Origin: Bacteroidetes bacterium GWF2_41_31
Lineage (GTDB): Bacteria; Bacteroidota; Bacteroidia; Bacteroidales; F082
Direction: 5' to 3'
Assembly: GCA_001769215.1 (NCBI GenBank)
Contig: MEOL01000049.1
Location: 1 to 61,424, forward strand
Length of the DNA: 61,424 bases
Shown: piece after piece, positions 17,773 to 27,752 of the stretch
Position numbering within the stretch: the stretch's first letter is position 1
How the letters are laid out: the number at the start of each line of letters is the position of its first letter
Position numbers and translations under genes: made by a program
The notes under the pieces: model-generated
What the model was told of the DNA's origin: nothing
What the model saw: the letters and a program-made list of their open reading frames with translations, nothing else
The model's database searches: none

Positions 17773-19113
17773 ATGAATTATCACCTAAAAAAAATGCTTT
17801 TTATCCTTCTGCTTCTAGCTACCGGAGTTACAAGTCCGGCTCAAACCAGAATATGGTCGCTGGACGATTGTATCGAATATGCTCTGGAGAGAAATGTAAC
17901 TGTCCTAAAATCAAAACTTTCAATTAAAAGTGCCGAACAGAATTACCAACAGGCCAAAAACAACCGACTACCTTCGCTTCAGGCGTCCATCAATCACACA
18001 ACTAACTGGAACAAACAGCAAAACACCATTGAAAACACCTATGGAAACCTGATCGGTGTCAACAATACCACCTATGGATTTAGTGCAGATGCAATCCTTT
18101 TCAATGGTTTTAAGCTGAAAACGCAGATCAAACAACAGGAACTAAATCTGCAAAGCAGCGGTTATTATTCAGAAGTGGTGGCAGAATCCACCGAACTCAG
18201 CATTCTGAATGCTTACCTGCAGATATTGTATGCCGAAGAGGAGGTGAAAAATGCAAACAGACAACTTGAATCCACCAGCCAACAATTGGTGCTGGCTCAG
18301 GAACGCAAGGATTTGGGAGTCATCTCCAAAGTGGACTATTTACAAATTAAATCCGAACTGGCTTCTGAAAAGCTAACCCTGGCCAACGCAGAAAGCAACC
18401 TGGCCATGACGCGGGTATATCTGATGCAACTAATGGAAATGCCTGTAAATGATGACTTTAAAATAGAATCACCCGATTTGGAAAGCCTGATATCGCGTCA
18501 GGTAGCTACCGAAGTTTTTCCGATCTACCAACATGCTTTATCCATCATGCCCCAGATCATGCAATCGGAACTTAACCTGGCCAGTGCCAGCCTGGATGAA
18601 ACAATCGCCAAAGCAGAACGCTGGCCTACCCTATCATTAGGTGCGGGTATAAGCTCTGGATGGAATAACCAGACATTGAGTACATCCTATTTCAACCAAC
18701 TTAACAACGAGTTCAATCCTTATATCGGATTAAGTCTGTACATACCTGTGTTCCAGAAATATACAGTTCGGTCGGCGGTTAAACTTGCCAGAATCAATGT
18801 CCTGACCAGTCAACTGGATGCACAGGAGACCAAAAATAATCTGCGCAAGCAAATTGAGCAGGCCAGTGTGGATGTACTTACAGCCCAATCGCAGTACAGT
18901 GCCAGTTCCGGAAAATATGAAGCGGCCATTGAATCGTATAAGGTGGCAACAGAGAAATTTGCTACCGGGATGCTGAGTTCGGCAGACTATCTCATCGAAA
19001 AAAATAACCAGATCACAGCCGAAAATGATCTGCTCCAGGCAAAATTCACCTTGTTGTTCAGTTACAAAACTCTGGATTATTATAAAGGAATACCCGTTAG
19101 TTTATCAAAATAA
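17773..19113 (+). CDS. TolC-family outer-membrane efflux protein
   Basis: 446 residues with a signal peptide (MNYHLKKMLFILLLLATGVTSPAQ). It shows the duplicated helical-hairpin pattern of TolC-like proteins: WSLDDCIEYALERNVTVLKSKLSIKSAEQNYQQA at the start of repeat one, and the NLYIG-type strand FNPYIGLSLYIPVFQKYTVRSAVKLARI in repeat two. It forms the outer-membrane tunnel of the efflux pump encoded next: adaptor, ATPase and permease follow within 10 to 12 bp or less. Confidence 0.93.
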   Translation: MNYHLKKMLFILLLLATGVTSPAQTRIWSLDDCIEYALERNVTVLKSKLSIKSAEQNYQQAKNNRLPSLQASINHTTNWNKQQNTIENTYGNLIGVNNTTYGFSADAILFNGFKLKTQIKQQELNLQSSGYYSEVVAESTELSILNAYLQILYAEEEVKNANRQLESTSQQLVLAQERKDLGVISKVDYLQIKSELASEKLTLANAESNLAMTRVYLMQLMEMPVNDDFKIESPDLESLISRQVATEVFPIYQHALSIMPQIMQSELNLASASLDETIAKAERWPTLSLGAGISSGWNNQTLSTSYFNQLNNEFNPYIGLSLYIPVFQKYTVRSAVKLARINVLTSQLDAQETKNNLRKQIEQASVDVLTAQSQYSASSGKYEAAIESYKVATEKFATGMLSSADYLIEKNNQITAENDLLQAKFTLLFSYKTLDYYKGIPVSLSK

Positions 19114-19123
19114 GATCTATGTC

Positions 19124-20353
19124 ATGAAGAAAAAAATCTGGTTCTACATTGCCCTTATCGTCACTATTATCACTGTGGTAATGATGTTGTATATCGGGTT
19201 CTCGAAAAAGAACGAAATCATTGAATTTCAAACCCAGCGAGCCGGGAGAGCCACCATCAGCAATACGGTGACGGCCACCGGCACACTGGAAGCCTCTGTC
19301 ACCGTGAAAGTTGGCACGCAGGTTTCCGGAAAAATTGAACGATTATACGCCGACTATAACTCCATTGTTCATAAAGGGCAATTGCTTGCGCGCCTTGATA
19401 CAGAAACCCTGGAGTCGGCTCTAAAATCAAGTAAAGCAGTACTCGATCAGGCAGAAGCAGAATATAAGTATGAAAAGGCTGATTACTATCGGTATCTTAA
19501 ACTAATTGAAAAAGAGCTGATTGCCCAACGTGATTTTGATGAGGTGGAATACAGGTATCAATCGGCACTGGCCAGCCTGAGTGCAGCCCGTGCAGCCTAT
19601 ACTAAAAGTGAGACCAACCTGGGCTATGCCTTTATTTACTCTCCCATCGATGGTATTGTGCTTGAAAAAAATGTGGAAGAAGGCGAAACCGTAGCGGCCA
19701 GTTTCGAAACCCCTACCCTTTTTACCATTGCCAACGACCTCACTCAAATGGAGATTGAGGCCAATGTTGACGAGGCCGACATAGGATGGGTAAGATGCGA
19801 ACAAAGGGTTGAGTTTACTGTGGACGCGTTTCCCGACAATGTTTTTGATGGTCGGGTTGTGGAGATCAGGCTGATGCCAACGGAAAATAACAATGTGATA
19901 ACCTATGTGGTCATCATAAATGCACCAAACCCGGAGAAAATCCTGATGCCTGGCATGACTGCCAATGTCACTTTTTTTGTAACAGAAAAAAAGGATGTTC
20001 TCGTAGTCCCCAATCTGGCACTTGAATTTACGCCCGATCCGATGGCCATGGAAACTTATCAAGCCACCCATCCACAGACCAAAGTGGTGACGAACGCCAA
20101 TAATTCTGTAGACAACTCACGCGGGCTCTTTAAAATAGTCTGGGTAAAAACCCCTGATTCCATTTTTCCACAATCCATACAGGTGGGTGATACTGATGAA
20201 ATTAACTATGAGGTTTTGAGCGGTTTACAGGAAGGTACTGAGGTGATTATCGCCATGACAAATCTCACAGCCAGTGAAACAATTACCATGAAAGAAGAAA
20301 GCAAAAGCCCATTTATGCCAACGCCTCCGGGTAAAACCAATAAAAAACAATAG
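19124..20353 (+). CDS. MacA/HlyD-type periplasmic adaptor
   Basis: 409 residues from the ATG giving an N-terminal membrane anchor ([24 protein letters not shown]). Biotinyl-lipoyl half motifs flank a coiled coil: [32 protein letters not shown] before, [26 protein letters not shown] after. The beta-barrel segment [30 protein letters not shown] is typical of the family. It links the inner-membrane MacB-like permease with the TolC-like channel. An upstream start overlapping tolC was rejected because it would bury the anchor. Confidence 0.93.
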   Translation: MKKKIWFYIALIVTIITVVMMLYIGFSKKNEIIEFQTQRAGRATISNTVTATGTLEASVTVKVGTQVSGKIERLYADYNSIVHKGQLLARLDTETLESALKSSKAVLDQAEAEYKYEKADYYRYLKLIEKELIAQRDFDEVEYRYQSALASLSAARAAYTKSETNLGYAFIYSPIDGIVLEKNVEEGETVAASFETPTLFTIANDLTQMEIEANVDEADIGWVRCEQRVEFTVDAFPDNVFDGRVVEIRLMPTENNNVITYVVIINAPNPEKILMPGMTANVTFFVTEKKDVLVVPNLALEFTPDPMAMETYQATHPQTKVVTNANNSVDNSRGLFKIVWVKTPDSIFPQSIQVGDTDEINYEVLSGLQEGTEVIIAMTNLTASETITMKEESKSPFMPTPPGKTNKKQ

Positions 20354-20355
20354 TG

Positions 20356-21105
20356 ATGTCGCAACCGGTGATCAGTATTAAAGGGATTAAAAAAGATTTC
20401 AAGGTGGGTGAAATCACAGTTCATGCGTTGCGTGGTATTGACCTGGAAGTGGAAGAAGGGGAATTTATTGCCATCATGGGTGCCAGCGGTTCCGGTAAAT
20501 CGACCATGCTGAATGTGCTCGGGTGCCTCGATCAGCCAACAAGTGGCAGTTATTGGCTGGATGGAGTAGATATTGGTTCCCTGAGCAAAAATGAACTGGC
20601 CAGGCTGAGAAATCAGAAGCTTGGGTTTGTCTTTCAGTCATATAACCTGTTGCCACGCACAACGGCGCTTGAAAATGTGGAGCTTCCGCTTTATTACAAC
20701 AATAAAATAACTTCGAAAGATCGCAGGGTAAAAGCGATTGAGGCATTGTATGCCGTTGGCCTGGCCGATCGCATGCACCACATGCCTAACCAAATGTCGG
20801 GAGGCCAGCAACAACGTGTGGCCATAGCACGGGCACTGGTGAACGATCCACGCGTAATACTTGCCGACGAAGCCACCGGGAACCTGGATACACGGACCTC
20901 CTATGAAATTATGGCCTTGTTGCAGTATCTGAATGAAAAGGGGAAAACCATCATTTTTGTCACCCACGAACACGAAATCGCACGGTTTATGAACCGCAGT
21001 GTCCAGTTTAAAGATGGTTTGGTAGCCAGAAAAGACAACTTTGAAAAACGCTTTCTTGCTGCTGAGCTACTTGCAATGATGCCATCGAATCAGAATCTGA
21101 TATAA
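20356..21105 (+). CDS. MacB/LolD-type ABC transporter ATPase
   Basis: 249 residues. Walker A GASGSGKS (about 41-48), Q-loop [18 protein letters not shown], signature [15 protein letters not shown], Walker [13 protein letters not shown] and H-loop FVTHEHE are all intact. The ATG at 20356 is preferred over a GTG three bases earlier that overlaps the adaptor stop codon. It energises the FtsX-like permease encoded 12 bp downstream. MacB itself is a fused ATPase-permease; here the two parts are separate, as is common in Bacteroidota. Confidence 0.95.
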   Translation: MSQPVISIKGIKKDFKVGEITVHALRGIDLEVEEGEFIAIMGASGSGKSTMLNVLGCLDQPTSGSYWLDGVDIGSLSKNELARLRNQKLGFVFQSYNLLPRTTALENVELPLYYNNKITSKDRRVKAIEALYAVGLADRMHHMPNQMSGGQQQRVAIARALVNDPRVILADEATGNLDTRTSYEIMALLQYLNEKGKTIIFVTHEHEIARFMNRSVQFKDGLVARKDNFEKRFLAAELLAMMPSNQNLI

Positions 21106-21117
21106 AGAACTTCTAAA

Positions 21118-22338
21118 ATGAATTACTCAAACCTGCTTAAAATATCGATGAATGCGATCCTGCGAAACAAATTCAGGGCCTTTCTCACTATGCTGGGCAT
21201 CATTATCGGTGTAGCTTCAGTTATCGCCATGCTGGCCATTGGTCAGGGATCGAAGCAAAGCATTCAGGATGAAATGTCGGAGATGGGCACCAACATGATC
21301 TTTATTATGCCGGGAGACGACCGTCCTGGAGGTGTCAGGATGAGCAGTAGCGAATTGCAATCAATGAAACTAACTGATGTGGAGGCCATTAAAAGCGAAT
21401 GCAGTGCGGTAAGCTCGGTGTCACCGGTGGTAAACTCAAATGGCCAGGCTGTTTTTGGAAACAAAAACTGGCCATCCAACATCTATGGCGTCAACAATCA
21501 ATACCTGGAAATCCGTAAATATCAACTGGCTTCGGGGCGCAATTTCACCGAAAGGGAAATCAAAACCTATGCAAAAGTTTGTGTGATTGGAAGAACCATT
21601 GTGGAAAATCTTTTTTCTGAAATTGAAAATCCGGTGGGTCAGACCATTCGCTTCGGAAGCATCCCTTTTAAGGTCATCGGTGTTTTGACAGAAAAAGGAG
21701 AAAATAGTATGGGGCAGGATCAGGACGACCTTATTCTGGCTCCTTATACCACCATTCAAAAACGAATCCTATCTATTACCTACATCCAGAGCATTTTTGC
21801 CTCTGCGGCTTCGGAGGAATTAAATACCCTGGCCATAGATCAAATCACCGAAACACTCCGCCAAACACACAAAATTAAATCCACCAGCGAAGATGATTTC
21901 AGCGTTCGTTCGCAATCGGAAATGGTGCAGACTTTTACGGCCATCAGTGATATCATGACCGCTCTGTTGGGTGCCATTGCCGGAATTTCGTTGTTGGTGG
22001 GTGGTATCGGAATCATGAACATCATGTATGTTTCTGTTACCGAACGCACCCGTGAAATCGGATTGCGGCTCGCTATTGGCGGACGCGAATCGGATATTAT
22101 GACTCAATTTCTGGTGGAGTCGTTCCTGCTAAGTGTGGTAGGAGGAATCATCGGTATTTTACTGGGACTGGTGTCGTCGCAGGCCATCGCTTCCATTTTG
22201 AGCTGGCCGGTGGTGGTAACGCCCGCCTCAATCATTTTCGCATTTCTGGTATGCTCGGTCATTGGTATCTTTTTTGGGTGGTATCCGGCACGAAAAGCTG
22301 CAGGATTAAATCCGATAGATGCACTCAGATACGAATAA
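21118..22338 (+). CDS. MacB/FtsX-type ABC permease
   Basis: 406 residues with the MacB permease layout: one N-terminal helix (FRAFLTMLGIIIGVASVIAMLAIG, about 20-43), a large periplasmic domain (about 45-275), then three helices in the last 130 residues with the family signature GGIGIMNIMYVSVTERTREIGLRLAIGGRE. It works mechanically with the adaptor and TolC-like channel to export small molecules, peptides or lipoproteins; the substrate is not readable. Confidence 0.95.
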   Translation: MNYSNLLKISMNAILRNKFRAFLTMLGIIIGVASVIAMLAIGQGSKQSIQDEMSEMGTNMIFIMPGDDRPGGVRMSSSELQSMKLTDVEAIKSECSAVSSVSPVVNSNGQAVFGNKNWPSNIYGVNNQYLEIRKYQLASGRNFTEREIKTYAKVCVIGRTIVENLFSEIENPVGQTIRFGSIPFKVIGVLTEKGENSMGQDQDDLILAPYTTIQKRILSITYIQSIFASAASEELNTLAIDQITETLRQTHKIKSTSEDDFSVRSQSEMVQTFTAISDIMTALLGAIAGISLLVGGIGIMNIMYVSVTERTREIGLRLAIGGRESDIMTQFLVESFLLSVVGGIIGILLGLVSSQAIASILSWPVVVTPASIIFAFLVCSVIGIFFGWYPARKAAGLNPIDALRYE

Positions 22339-22411
22339 TTTCATGAATAAAATCATCCAATATGCCATGGATAGCTGATTGTGGTTATATTTGAATAATT
22401 TATGGTGTAAC

Positions 22412-23512
22412 ATGAAGAAAATAAAATTATCCGACAACCGATTAGTCATTACCTTACATGTGATGGCCTGGATCATTATCCTGGTGATCCCCGGCTATCT
22501 TGACAATACTTTTGGTGAAGGCAACAAGGAGTTTCTCATTCACATGTATGTCAACCTCTCCATTTACGGTGTTCTTTTTTACCTCAATTACCTGTGGCTC
22601 GTACCAAAACTGTTATTCAGGAACAAGAAAGCACGCTATTTTTTATCCGCTTTTGTATTGTTGTTGGTGATATGCACAACCATGTGGTATGCCAACGAGG
22701 GATTATTCAAATTAAAAGAACCTTCATCAGAGATGATAAAACGATTCGACAACATGAATCCTGATCACAGGATGATGAAAGCGCCCATTAGGCAGTTTAA
22801 GCTTGTGGATTATTTTTACACCTCTTTGTTGATTCTGGGTTTTTCGCTTGGGTTAAAATTGTTGGAAAAAGTAAGCCGCGATGAGAAAGCCCGCAAGGAA
22901 CTGGAAAAAGAAAAGCTGAATTCAGAACTGGCCTTTTTAAAGAATCAAATCAGTCCGCATTTCTTTTTCAACACCTTAAACAATATTTACTCACTCATCA
23001 ACATCGATACGGCAAACGCACGCGAATCGGTATTAAAATTATCAAAATTAATGCGTTACCTGCTTTATGAATCCGAGAAAGGAGGTACCCGGCTAAGCGA
23101 AGAAATTGCTTTTTTAAACCACTACATCGATTTAATGAGGCTGCGGCTGACAAACAAAGTGGAACTAACTGTGAGCTTTCCGGAGGGTTACCCCGACATT
23201 ATCATTCCTCCATTACTTTTTGTGGCCTTTATTGAAAATGCATTTAAGCACGGAATAAGCAACCGGGAACAGTCGTATATTCATATTAAACTGGAAATTG
23301 ATGAAAACCGATTGCTGTTCAACATCCGCAACAGCATGATTAAGAGCAGTATGGCAATTGATGGACGCTATTCCGGGATTGGGCTCGAAAATGTAAAGAA
23401 AAGGCTCAACCTGCTGTTTCCTGATAAGTACCGATTGGCGATTGTAGAAAAAGACGGCGATTTTTCAGTTAAACTGGAATTGGAAATGGATTTAAATCAG
23501 GAAATTGTATGA
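22412..23512 (+). CDS. LytS/YehU-type sensor histidine kinase
   Basis: 366 residues from the ATG at 22412; a TTG at 22379 would add 11 non-conserved residues. Four predicted membrane helices lie in the first 160 residues with no large extracytoplasmic sensor domain. A short coiled coil (RDEKARKELEKEKLNSELAFLKNQ) leads to the His_kinase motif QISPHFFFNTLNNIYSLI with H183, and to the N-box PLLFVAFIENAFKHGI and the ATPase G-box GIGLENVKKRL. Its stop overlaps the next gene by 4 bp (ATGA). Confidence 0.93.
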   Translation: MKKIKLSDNRLVITLHVMAWIIILVIPGYLDNTFGEGNKEFLIHMYVNLSIYGVLFYLNYLWLVPKLLFRNKKARYFLSAFVLLLVICTTMWYANEGLFKLKEPSSEMIKRFDNMNPDHRMMKAPIRQFKLVDYFYTSLLILGFSLGLKLLEKVSRDEKARKELEKEKLNSELAFLKNQISPHFFFNTLNNIYSLINIDTANARESVLKLSKLMRYLLYESEKGGTRLSEEIAFLNHYIDLMRLRLTNKVELTVSFPEGYPDIIIPPLLFVAFIENAFKHGISNREQSYIHIKLEIDENRLLFNIRNSMIKSSMAIDGRYSGIGLENVKKRLNLLFPDKYRLAIVEKDGDFSVKLELEMDLNQEIV

Positions 23513-24219
23513 AAACAATCGCTATTGATGATGAGCCATTGGCCCTGAGCCTGGTAACAGATTATATAAAGAAAACCGGGTTTTTGACCCTTTCCGGTAC
23601 ATTCGACAACCCGCTGGATGCAATGGATTTTCTTGGAAATGAAAGCGTTGATTTAATATTTCTGGATATCCAGATGCCTGATTTAACCGGTATCGAATTT
23701 ATAAAAACATTGCCCGATCCGCCCAAGATCATCTTCACCACAGCCTACGAAAAATATGCCCTGGAAGGATTCAAGGTAAATGCAGTGGATTATTTGCTCA
23801 AGCCTTTCAGTTACCAGGAATTCCTGACAGCCGTTCAAAAGGCAAGAAAAATAATAGAACTGGAACGAAATGTTGCATCTACATCCGATTCCGGCAACCA
23901 GTTTCTTTTTTTAAAATCGGATTACAAAATCCGTAAAATCAATTTCGCGGACATCTTGTACATCGAAGGACTAAAGGACTATGTAAAGGTGTATGTCGGC
24001 CTGGGTGAACCACCCATCCTGTCGATAAACACCATCAAATCGCTGGAACAAAAACTTCCCCCAAATCAATTTATGCGGGTGCACCGCTCGTTTATTGTTA
24101 ACCTGCAAAAAATTGAAACCATCGAGCGAAGCCGCATTGTTTTCGGAAAAAACTATATCCCAGTCAGCGACCAGTATAAAGCTGTATTTCATGACTTTGT
24201 AAATAAGAATTTTTTATAA
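23509..24219 (+). CDS. LytTR-family response regulator
   Basis: 236 residues: receiver domain (D7/D8, phospho-acceptor D53, K98) and C-terminal LytTR DNA-binding domain (about 138-236, containing ILYIEGLKDYVKVYV and FMRVHRSFIVNL). It is translationally coupled to the kinase. Location directly after the efflux operon suggests that it controls the pump genes, a common Bacteroidota arrangement; this is inference from context. Confidence 0.95.
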   Translation: MKTIAIDDEPLALSLVTDYIKKTGFLTLSGTFDNPLDAMDFLGNESVDLIFLDIQMPDLTGIEFIKTLPDPPKIIFTTAYEKYALEGFKVNAVDYLLKPFSYQEFLTAVQKARKIIELERNVASTSDSGNQFLFLKSDYKIRKINFADILYIEGLKDYVKVYVGLGEPPILSINTIKSLEQKLPPNQFMRVHRSFIVNLQKIETIERSRIVFGKNYIPVSDQYKAVFHDFVNKNFL

Positions 24220-24355
24220 ACCACGATTGCGTAGAATGGATTTTGTAATAGGTGGCATCCTACAATGCCCACTAACCCGATACTGACATTTTTGAACCAT
24301 CACCTTTTCAGATTCCATTTCAAAATCTAATTCATCCCCCATCCAAATTCTTTTC

Positions 24356-24363
24356 TACATTTG
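24356..24363 (+). promoter_or_regulatory. Candidate -7 element before the OppC-like gene
   Basis: TACATTTG fits TAnnTTTG and lies 18 bp before the ATG at 24382. No clear TTTG -33 element is present. Confidence 0.4.
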
Positions 24364-24381
24364 TGCTGCTTTAAATTACGA

Positions 24382-25578
24382 ATGCAAAGAGAAAACCAAT
24401 CCCAATCGCCCGGAATGATTACATGGATGCGTTTCAGGCGCAATTCCATCGGTATGGTTGCCCTTGCCATCATCATTTTTGCCATCCTGGTCAGCATTCT
24501 GGGTTATCTCATCACCCCTGACTCCACCCCTTACAGCAATACCCAGATTCTGGAAATCAGCACACAGAAACCCGGATTCTCGGTTGATATGTTGCTGGTT
24601 CAAAAGGATGAAATGCTGCCAAAGACCAACATTTTCCTTAAGATGCTGTTTGGAGCAAAAAGCAACTACACCTCCATTCCTGTGAGCAGCTATGGACTTC
24701 AGGGCGACAGCCTCCTGGCTATTATGTTCGATCCTGATGGTATCGGTGAGCCAACGAAACTTGCTCTCCCCGACATCATCTTTCCAGAGGTTTATAATCT
24801 TATGCAAACCGGGGACCAGGTCAGTTTTGGATTTTTAAATCAAACAGACACAATAGTTTCTTTGGAGAGACTGCAACAAACGGTTGAAAATAAACACATT
24901 AATAAACAAACCTATTGGTTGGGCACGGATCAGTTTGGCCGGGACCTGCTTTCCAGATTAATTATCGGAACCAGGGTTAGTTTGTCTGTTGGAGCCATTT
25001 CAGTATCTATTTCGTTGATTTTAGGTATATTGCTCGGAGCTTTGGCAGGATATTTTGGCAAGCGGACCGACCAGATTATCATGTGGTTTATCAATGTGGT
25101 ATGGTCCATCCCTACCCTGCTGCTGGTCATTGCGCTCACCTTCGCCCTGGGACGTGGATTCTGGCAAATTTTCATCGCTGTAGGGCTTACCATGTGGGTT
25201 GAGGTAGCCCGCGTGGTACGAGGACAAATCCTCAGTATTCGGGAAAAAGAATTCATCGAAGCGGGCCGGGCACTGGGTTTTAGTCATTTCAGAATTTTAA
25301 CCAGGCATATCATCCCCAACATTTTAAGTCCGGTGATTGTGATTTCGGCTGCCAATTTCGCATCGGCCATTCTCATCGAGGCAGGTTTAAGTTTCCTTGG
25401 AATTGGAGTCCAACCTCCCATGCCCTCCTGGGGCAGTATGGTAAAAGAATATTATAGCTTTATTATTCTCGATTCTGCCTACCTGGCCATCATACCTGGT
25501 CTTGCAATTGTGGTTTTGGTGCTGGCTTTTATGGCATTGGGAAATGCATTGCAGGACGCATTGGACGTACGGTTGTAA
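24382..25578 (+). CDS. Orphan OppC/DppC-like ABC permease
   Basis: 398 residues. After an N-terminal helix (about 26-48, FRRNSIGMVALAIIIFAILVSILGYLI) comes an unusually long extracytoplasmic insert (about 50-175) before WLGTDQFGRDLLSRLIIGTRVSLSVG, the canonical DppC motif. Five further helices follow, with the EAA loop EFIEAGRALGFSHFRILTRHIIPNILSPVI. No OppB-type permease, ATPase or binding protein is adjacent, so its partners must be encoded elsewhere. The ATG at 24382 is preferred over a TTG 21 bp upstream. Confidence 0.88.
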   Translation: MQRENQSQSPGMITWMRFRRNSIGMVALAIIIFAILVSILGYLITPDSTPYSNTQILEISTQKPGFSVDMLLVQKDEMLPKTNIFLKMLFGAKSNYTSIPVSSYGLQGDSLLAIMFDPDGIGEPTKLALPDIIFPEVYNLMQTGDQVSFGFLNQTDTIVSLERLQQTVENKHINKQTYWLGTDQFGRDLLSRLIIGTRVSLSVGAISVSISLILGILLGALAGYFGKRTDQIIMWFINVVWSIPTLLLVIALTFALGRGFWQIFIAVGLTMWVEVARVVRGQILSIREKEFIEAGRALGFSHFRILTRHIIPNILSPVIVISAANFASAILIEAGLSFLGIGVQPPMPSWGSMVKEYYSFIILDSAYLAIIPGLAIVVLVLAFMALGNALQDALDVRL

Positions 25579-25588
25579 GCGTATCCTT

Positions 25589-26728
25589 TCAACTCTTCCT
25601 TGATGGCAATATTTTTGAAAAAATCCTGTATTCTTTATACAAATCGAAGTTCTCCAGTCGTTCAATTTCACGCCTCATCTTATAATTATCCTTCATTATC
25701 AAATGGCTGTCGATGGTAGTAAAACCTTTGTTTACAGCCGATTTCAGCAAAAAGTAACCCAGGATTGCATCCAACCCTTTACCCCGTATTTCGTCTGCAA
25801 TGGCACCCAACAACAAAACCAGTCGTTTTGATTTTCTTCCTGCAAGTAAAATATGAACCCATCCAACGGGAAAAATTCTCCCTTTTGCTTTTCTCAAGCC
25901 ATTGCTCAAATCGGCCATGGCTACCACGAAAGCCTGTACCTTGCCTTGTTCGTTGGTAATCACTTTAATCAATCTTGGATCGAGCAAAGGAAGAAACCGG
26001 GTAATAAACTCATCCATCTCAGCAATGGTGATGGTAGAAAACCCGTAAATATCCACATAGGTTTTGTTTATCAGGTCGAACACCGGCTTGATAAAAGGTA
26101 CTATGGCACGGGTGGAGGTAAATTCTTGAACCACCAACGCATGATTGCGTTGCGCCCTGATGGCGAAAGGCCGATATCGTTCGATGATGTCTTCTGTCAG
26201 GCGAACGGAGTACTGGCATAAATCAATATGTGGCTGATAACCGGCTTGTTCGATAAAGGAAACCATATAAGGAAAACTACAATTGGTCACCATCATGGTT
26301 TCCCTCTCAAAACCTTTGATCAGAAATCCCTGGGGCTCCTTATCTGAAAACCCCATAGGCCCGATCACTTCGGTGCAATTGTTTGCAACAGCCCAGTTTT
26401 CGATATGACTTATTAATGTATTGAACACATGTTTGTTGTGATAACATTCGATAAACGCAAACCGTGCCGTTTTCAGTTGGTGCTTCTGATTATAAGGATG
26501 ATGAATGATTCCCATAATCCTGCCAACCGGTTTTTCTCCTTCCAAAGCCAGCAAAAGAATGGTTTCACAATGCTTAAAAGCCGGATTTTTGGTTGCTGAA
26601 AATAGTTTCCATTCATCAAGGTATAACGGGGGGAGCCATTTTTGGTGATGCTCATGTATCCTTTCTGGGAGATGGATAAACGTCCTTAGGTCACCTTTAC
26701 TTTTAACTTCGCGAATGGTAAGTTCCAT
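25589..26728 (-). CDS. GNAT-superfamily acetyltransferase-like protein
   Basis: 379 residues. The N-terminal half (about 1-150) has GNAT-like segments, including LLALEGEKPVGRIMGII and the ENWAVANNCTEVIGPMGFSDKEPQG block that is characteristic of a Bacteroidota family annotated as GTPase- or acetyltransferase-like; a second GNAT-like fold may fill 190-350. No substrate can be named. Its start lies 26 bp inside the end of the upstream PAP2 gene, so the two are probably translationally coupled, hinting at a shared lipid or envelope role. Confidence 0.65.
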   Translation of the reverse strand: MELTIREVKSKGDLRTFIHLPERIHEHHQKWLPPLYLDEWKLFSATKNPAFKHCETILLLALEGEKPVGRIMGIIHHPYNQKHQLKTARFAFIECYHNKHVFNTLISHIENWAVANNCTEVIGPMGFSDKEPQGFLIKGFERETMMVTNCSFPYMVSFIEQAGYQPHIDLCQYSVRLTEDIIERYRPFAIRAQRNHALVVQEFTSTRAIVPFIKPVFDLINKTYVDIYGFSTITIAEMDEFITRFLPLLDPRLIKVITNEQGKVQAFVVAMADLSNGLRKAKGRIFPVGWVHILLAGRKSKRLVLLLGAIADEIRGKGLDAILGYFLLKSAVNKGFTTIDSHLIMKDNYKMRREIERLENFDLYKEYRIFSKILPSRKS

Positions 26729-27626
26729 GAACAGCCGGATTAAGATGAAAATTCAATTTTTTGTAGATAAACAGGTTCAATGACAGCACAATGGGCGCGC
26801 TTAGCAGCCCTGCAAGCACATCCACCACATAGTGGGCTTTGATATAAACAGTAGAAAATAAAAGTAGGATTGAAAAGGGTATATAAATCCAAAAAAGTTT
26901 TTTATTCAGGTCAAAAAGCAAAAATAACAAAATGAAGGTGATTCCCACGTGAGAACTGGGAAATGCCCCTGTGGGTACTTCACCTATCTGTTGAACAAGC
27001 TTTACCAGATGTGCCATCGGACCCTGTGCAGAGATTTGATTGATAGGAGGGTCATAATAATATTGGGGGCCCGCGGCCGGAAACAGGATAAACAGCAAAT
27101 AATAAGTGAAATAGGCCGAAATCAGCAAAAATACAAACCGGTTAAATTGGGCAGGCTTTTTAACCCTTCTGCCTGCCGGCCAGGAAGGGATGACAACAAG
27201 CGCAATCAAAGGCATGAGATAATACGAAAAATATCCAAAAAACATGAGCTCACTAAACAGCGAATTTCCATATACTTCCGAGAAGCGAATCGCTGGCTGA
27301 TGACCAAATAACCACTGGTCGATTCCTGCAAGGACAGGGTCAATTTTTGGAAAAACCATTGTGTTTAAAAAAGCTGTTTCGGTATAAAAAAAACCCAATA
27401 ATAAATAGGCCATGATGGCATCTGCCAGTGTACCAAAGTTTAAGAAAAAAGCAGATTTAGTAGTTAAACGGAAGGCCAGATAAACCATGATAATGGCTCT
27501 TGGAATCAAAAAATCAAGGTGGTATAGGTAGGAAGGTTCGAACCAGGAGATTAAAGTACAGGTGGCTGCCTGATATACAATAATAACACACCAGAGTGGG
27601 GTTAAAAGGGCAATAATCTGCTTCAA
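26703..27626 (-). CDS. PAP2-superfamily membrane phosphatase (Aur1/inositol-phosphotransferase-like)
   Basis: 307 residues with about six transmembrane helices. PAP2 motif 2 appears as AFPSSHVGI (H226) and motif 3 as STVYIKAHYVVDVLAG (H265, D269), the catalytic His-Asp pair. FPAAGPQYY (182-190) resembles the Aur1/PAP2_3 branch rather than classical motif 1, which is absent. It may act on a lipid phosphate or transfer a head group. A CTGCCTGCCGGCCAGG palindrome (27169-27184) is translated within a loop between helices. Confidence 0.85.
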   Translation of the reverse strand: MKQIIALLTPLWCVIIVYQAATCTLISWFEPSYLYHLDFLIPRAIIMVYLAFRLTTKSAFFLNFGTLADAIMAYLLLGFFYTETAFLNTMVFPKIDPVLAGIDQWLFGHQPAIRFSEVYGNSLFSELMFFGYFSYYLMPLIALVVIPSWPAGRRVKKPAQFNRFVFLLISAYFTYYLLFILFPAAGPQYYYDPPINQISAQGPMAHLVKLVQQIGEVPTGAFPSSHVGITFILLFLLFDLNKKLFWIYIPFSILLLFSTVYIKAHYVVDVLAGLLSAPIVLSLNLFIYKKLNFHLNPAVHGTYHSRS

Positions 27627-27665
27627 ATTTTAAACTATTTGGTAGTACCAAATGTAGAGATTATT

Positions 27666-27693
27666 TTTGCACCGGATTTGATTTGTACCTTTG
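27666..27693 (+). promoter_or_regulatory. Promoter of the GH29 gene
   Basis: TTTG (27666-27669), a 16-nt spacer and TACCTTTG (27686-27693) match the Bacteroidota consensus, 60 bp before the ATG at 27753. Confidence 0.55.
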
Positions 27694-27752
27694 TTACAAA
27701 TAACTCATTCAGTACACACTACAGAAATTTGCAGACATTAATATTTGACAGC

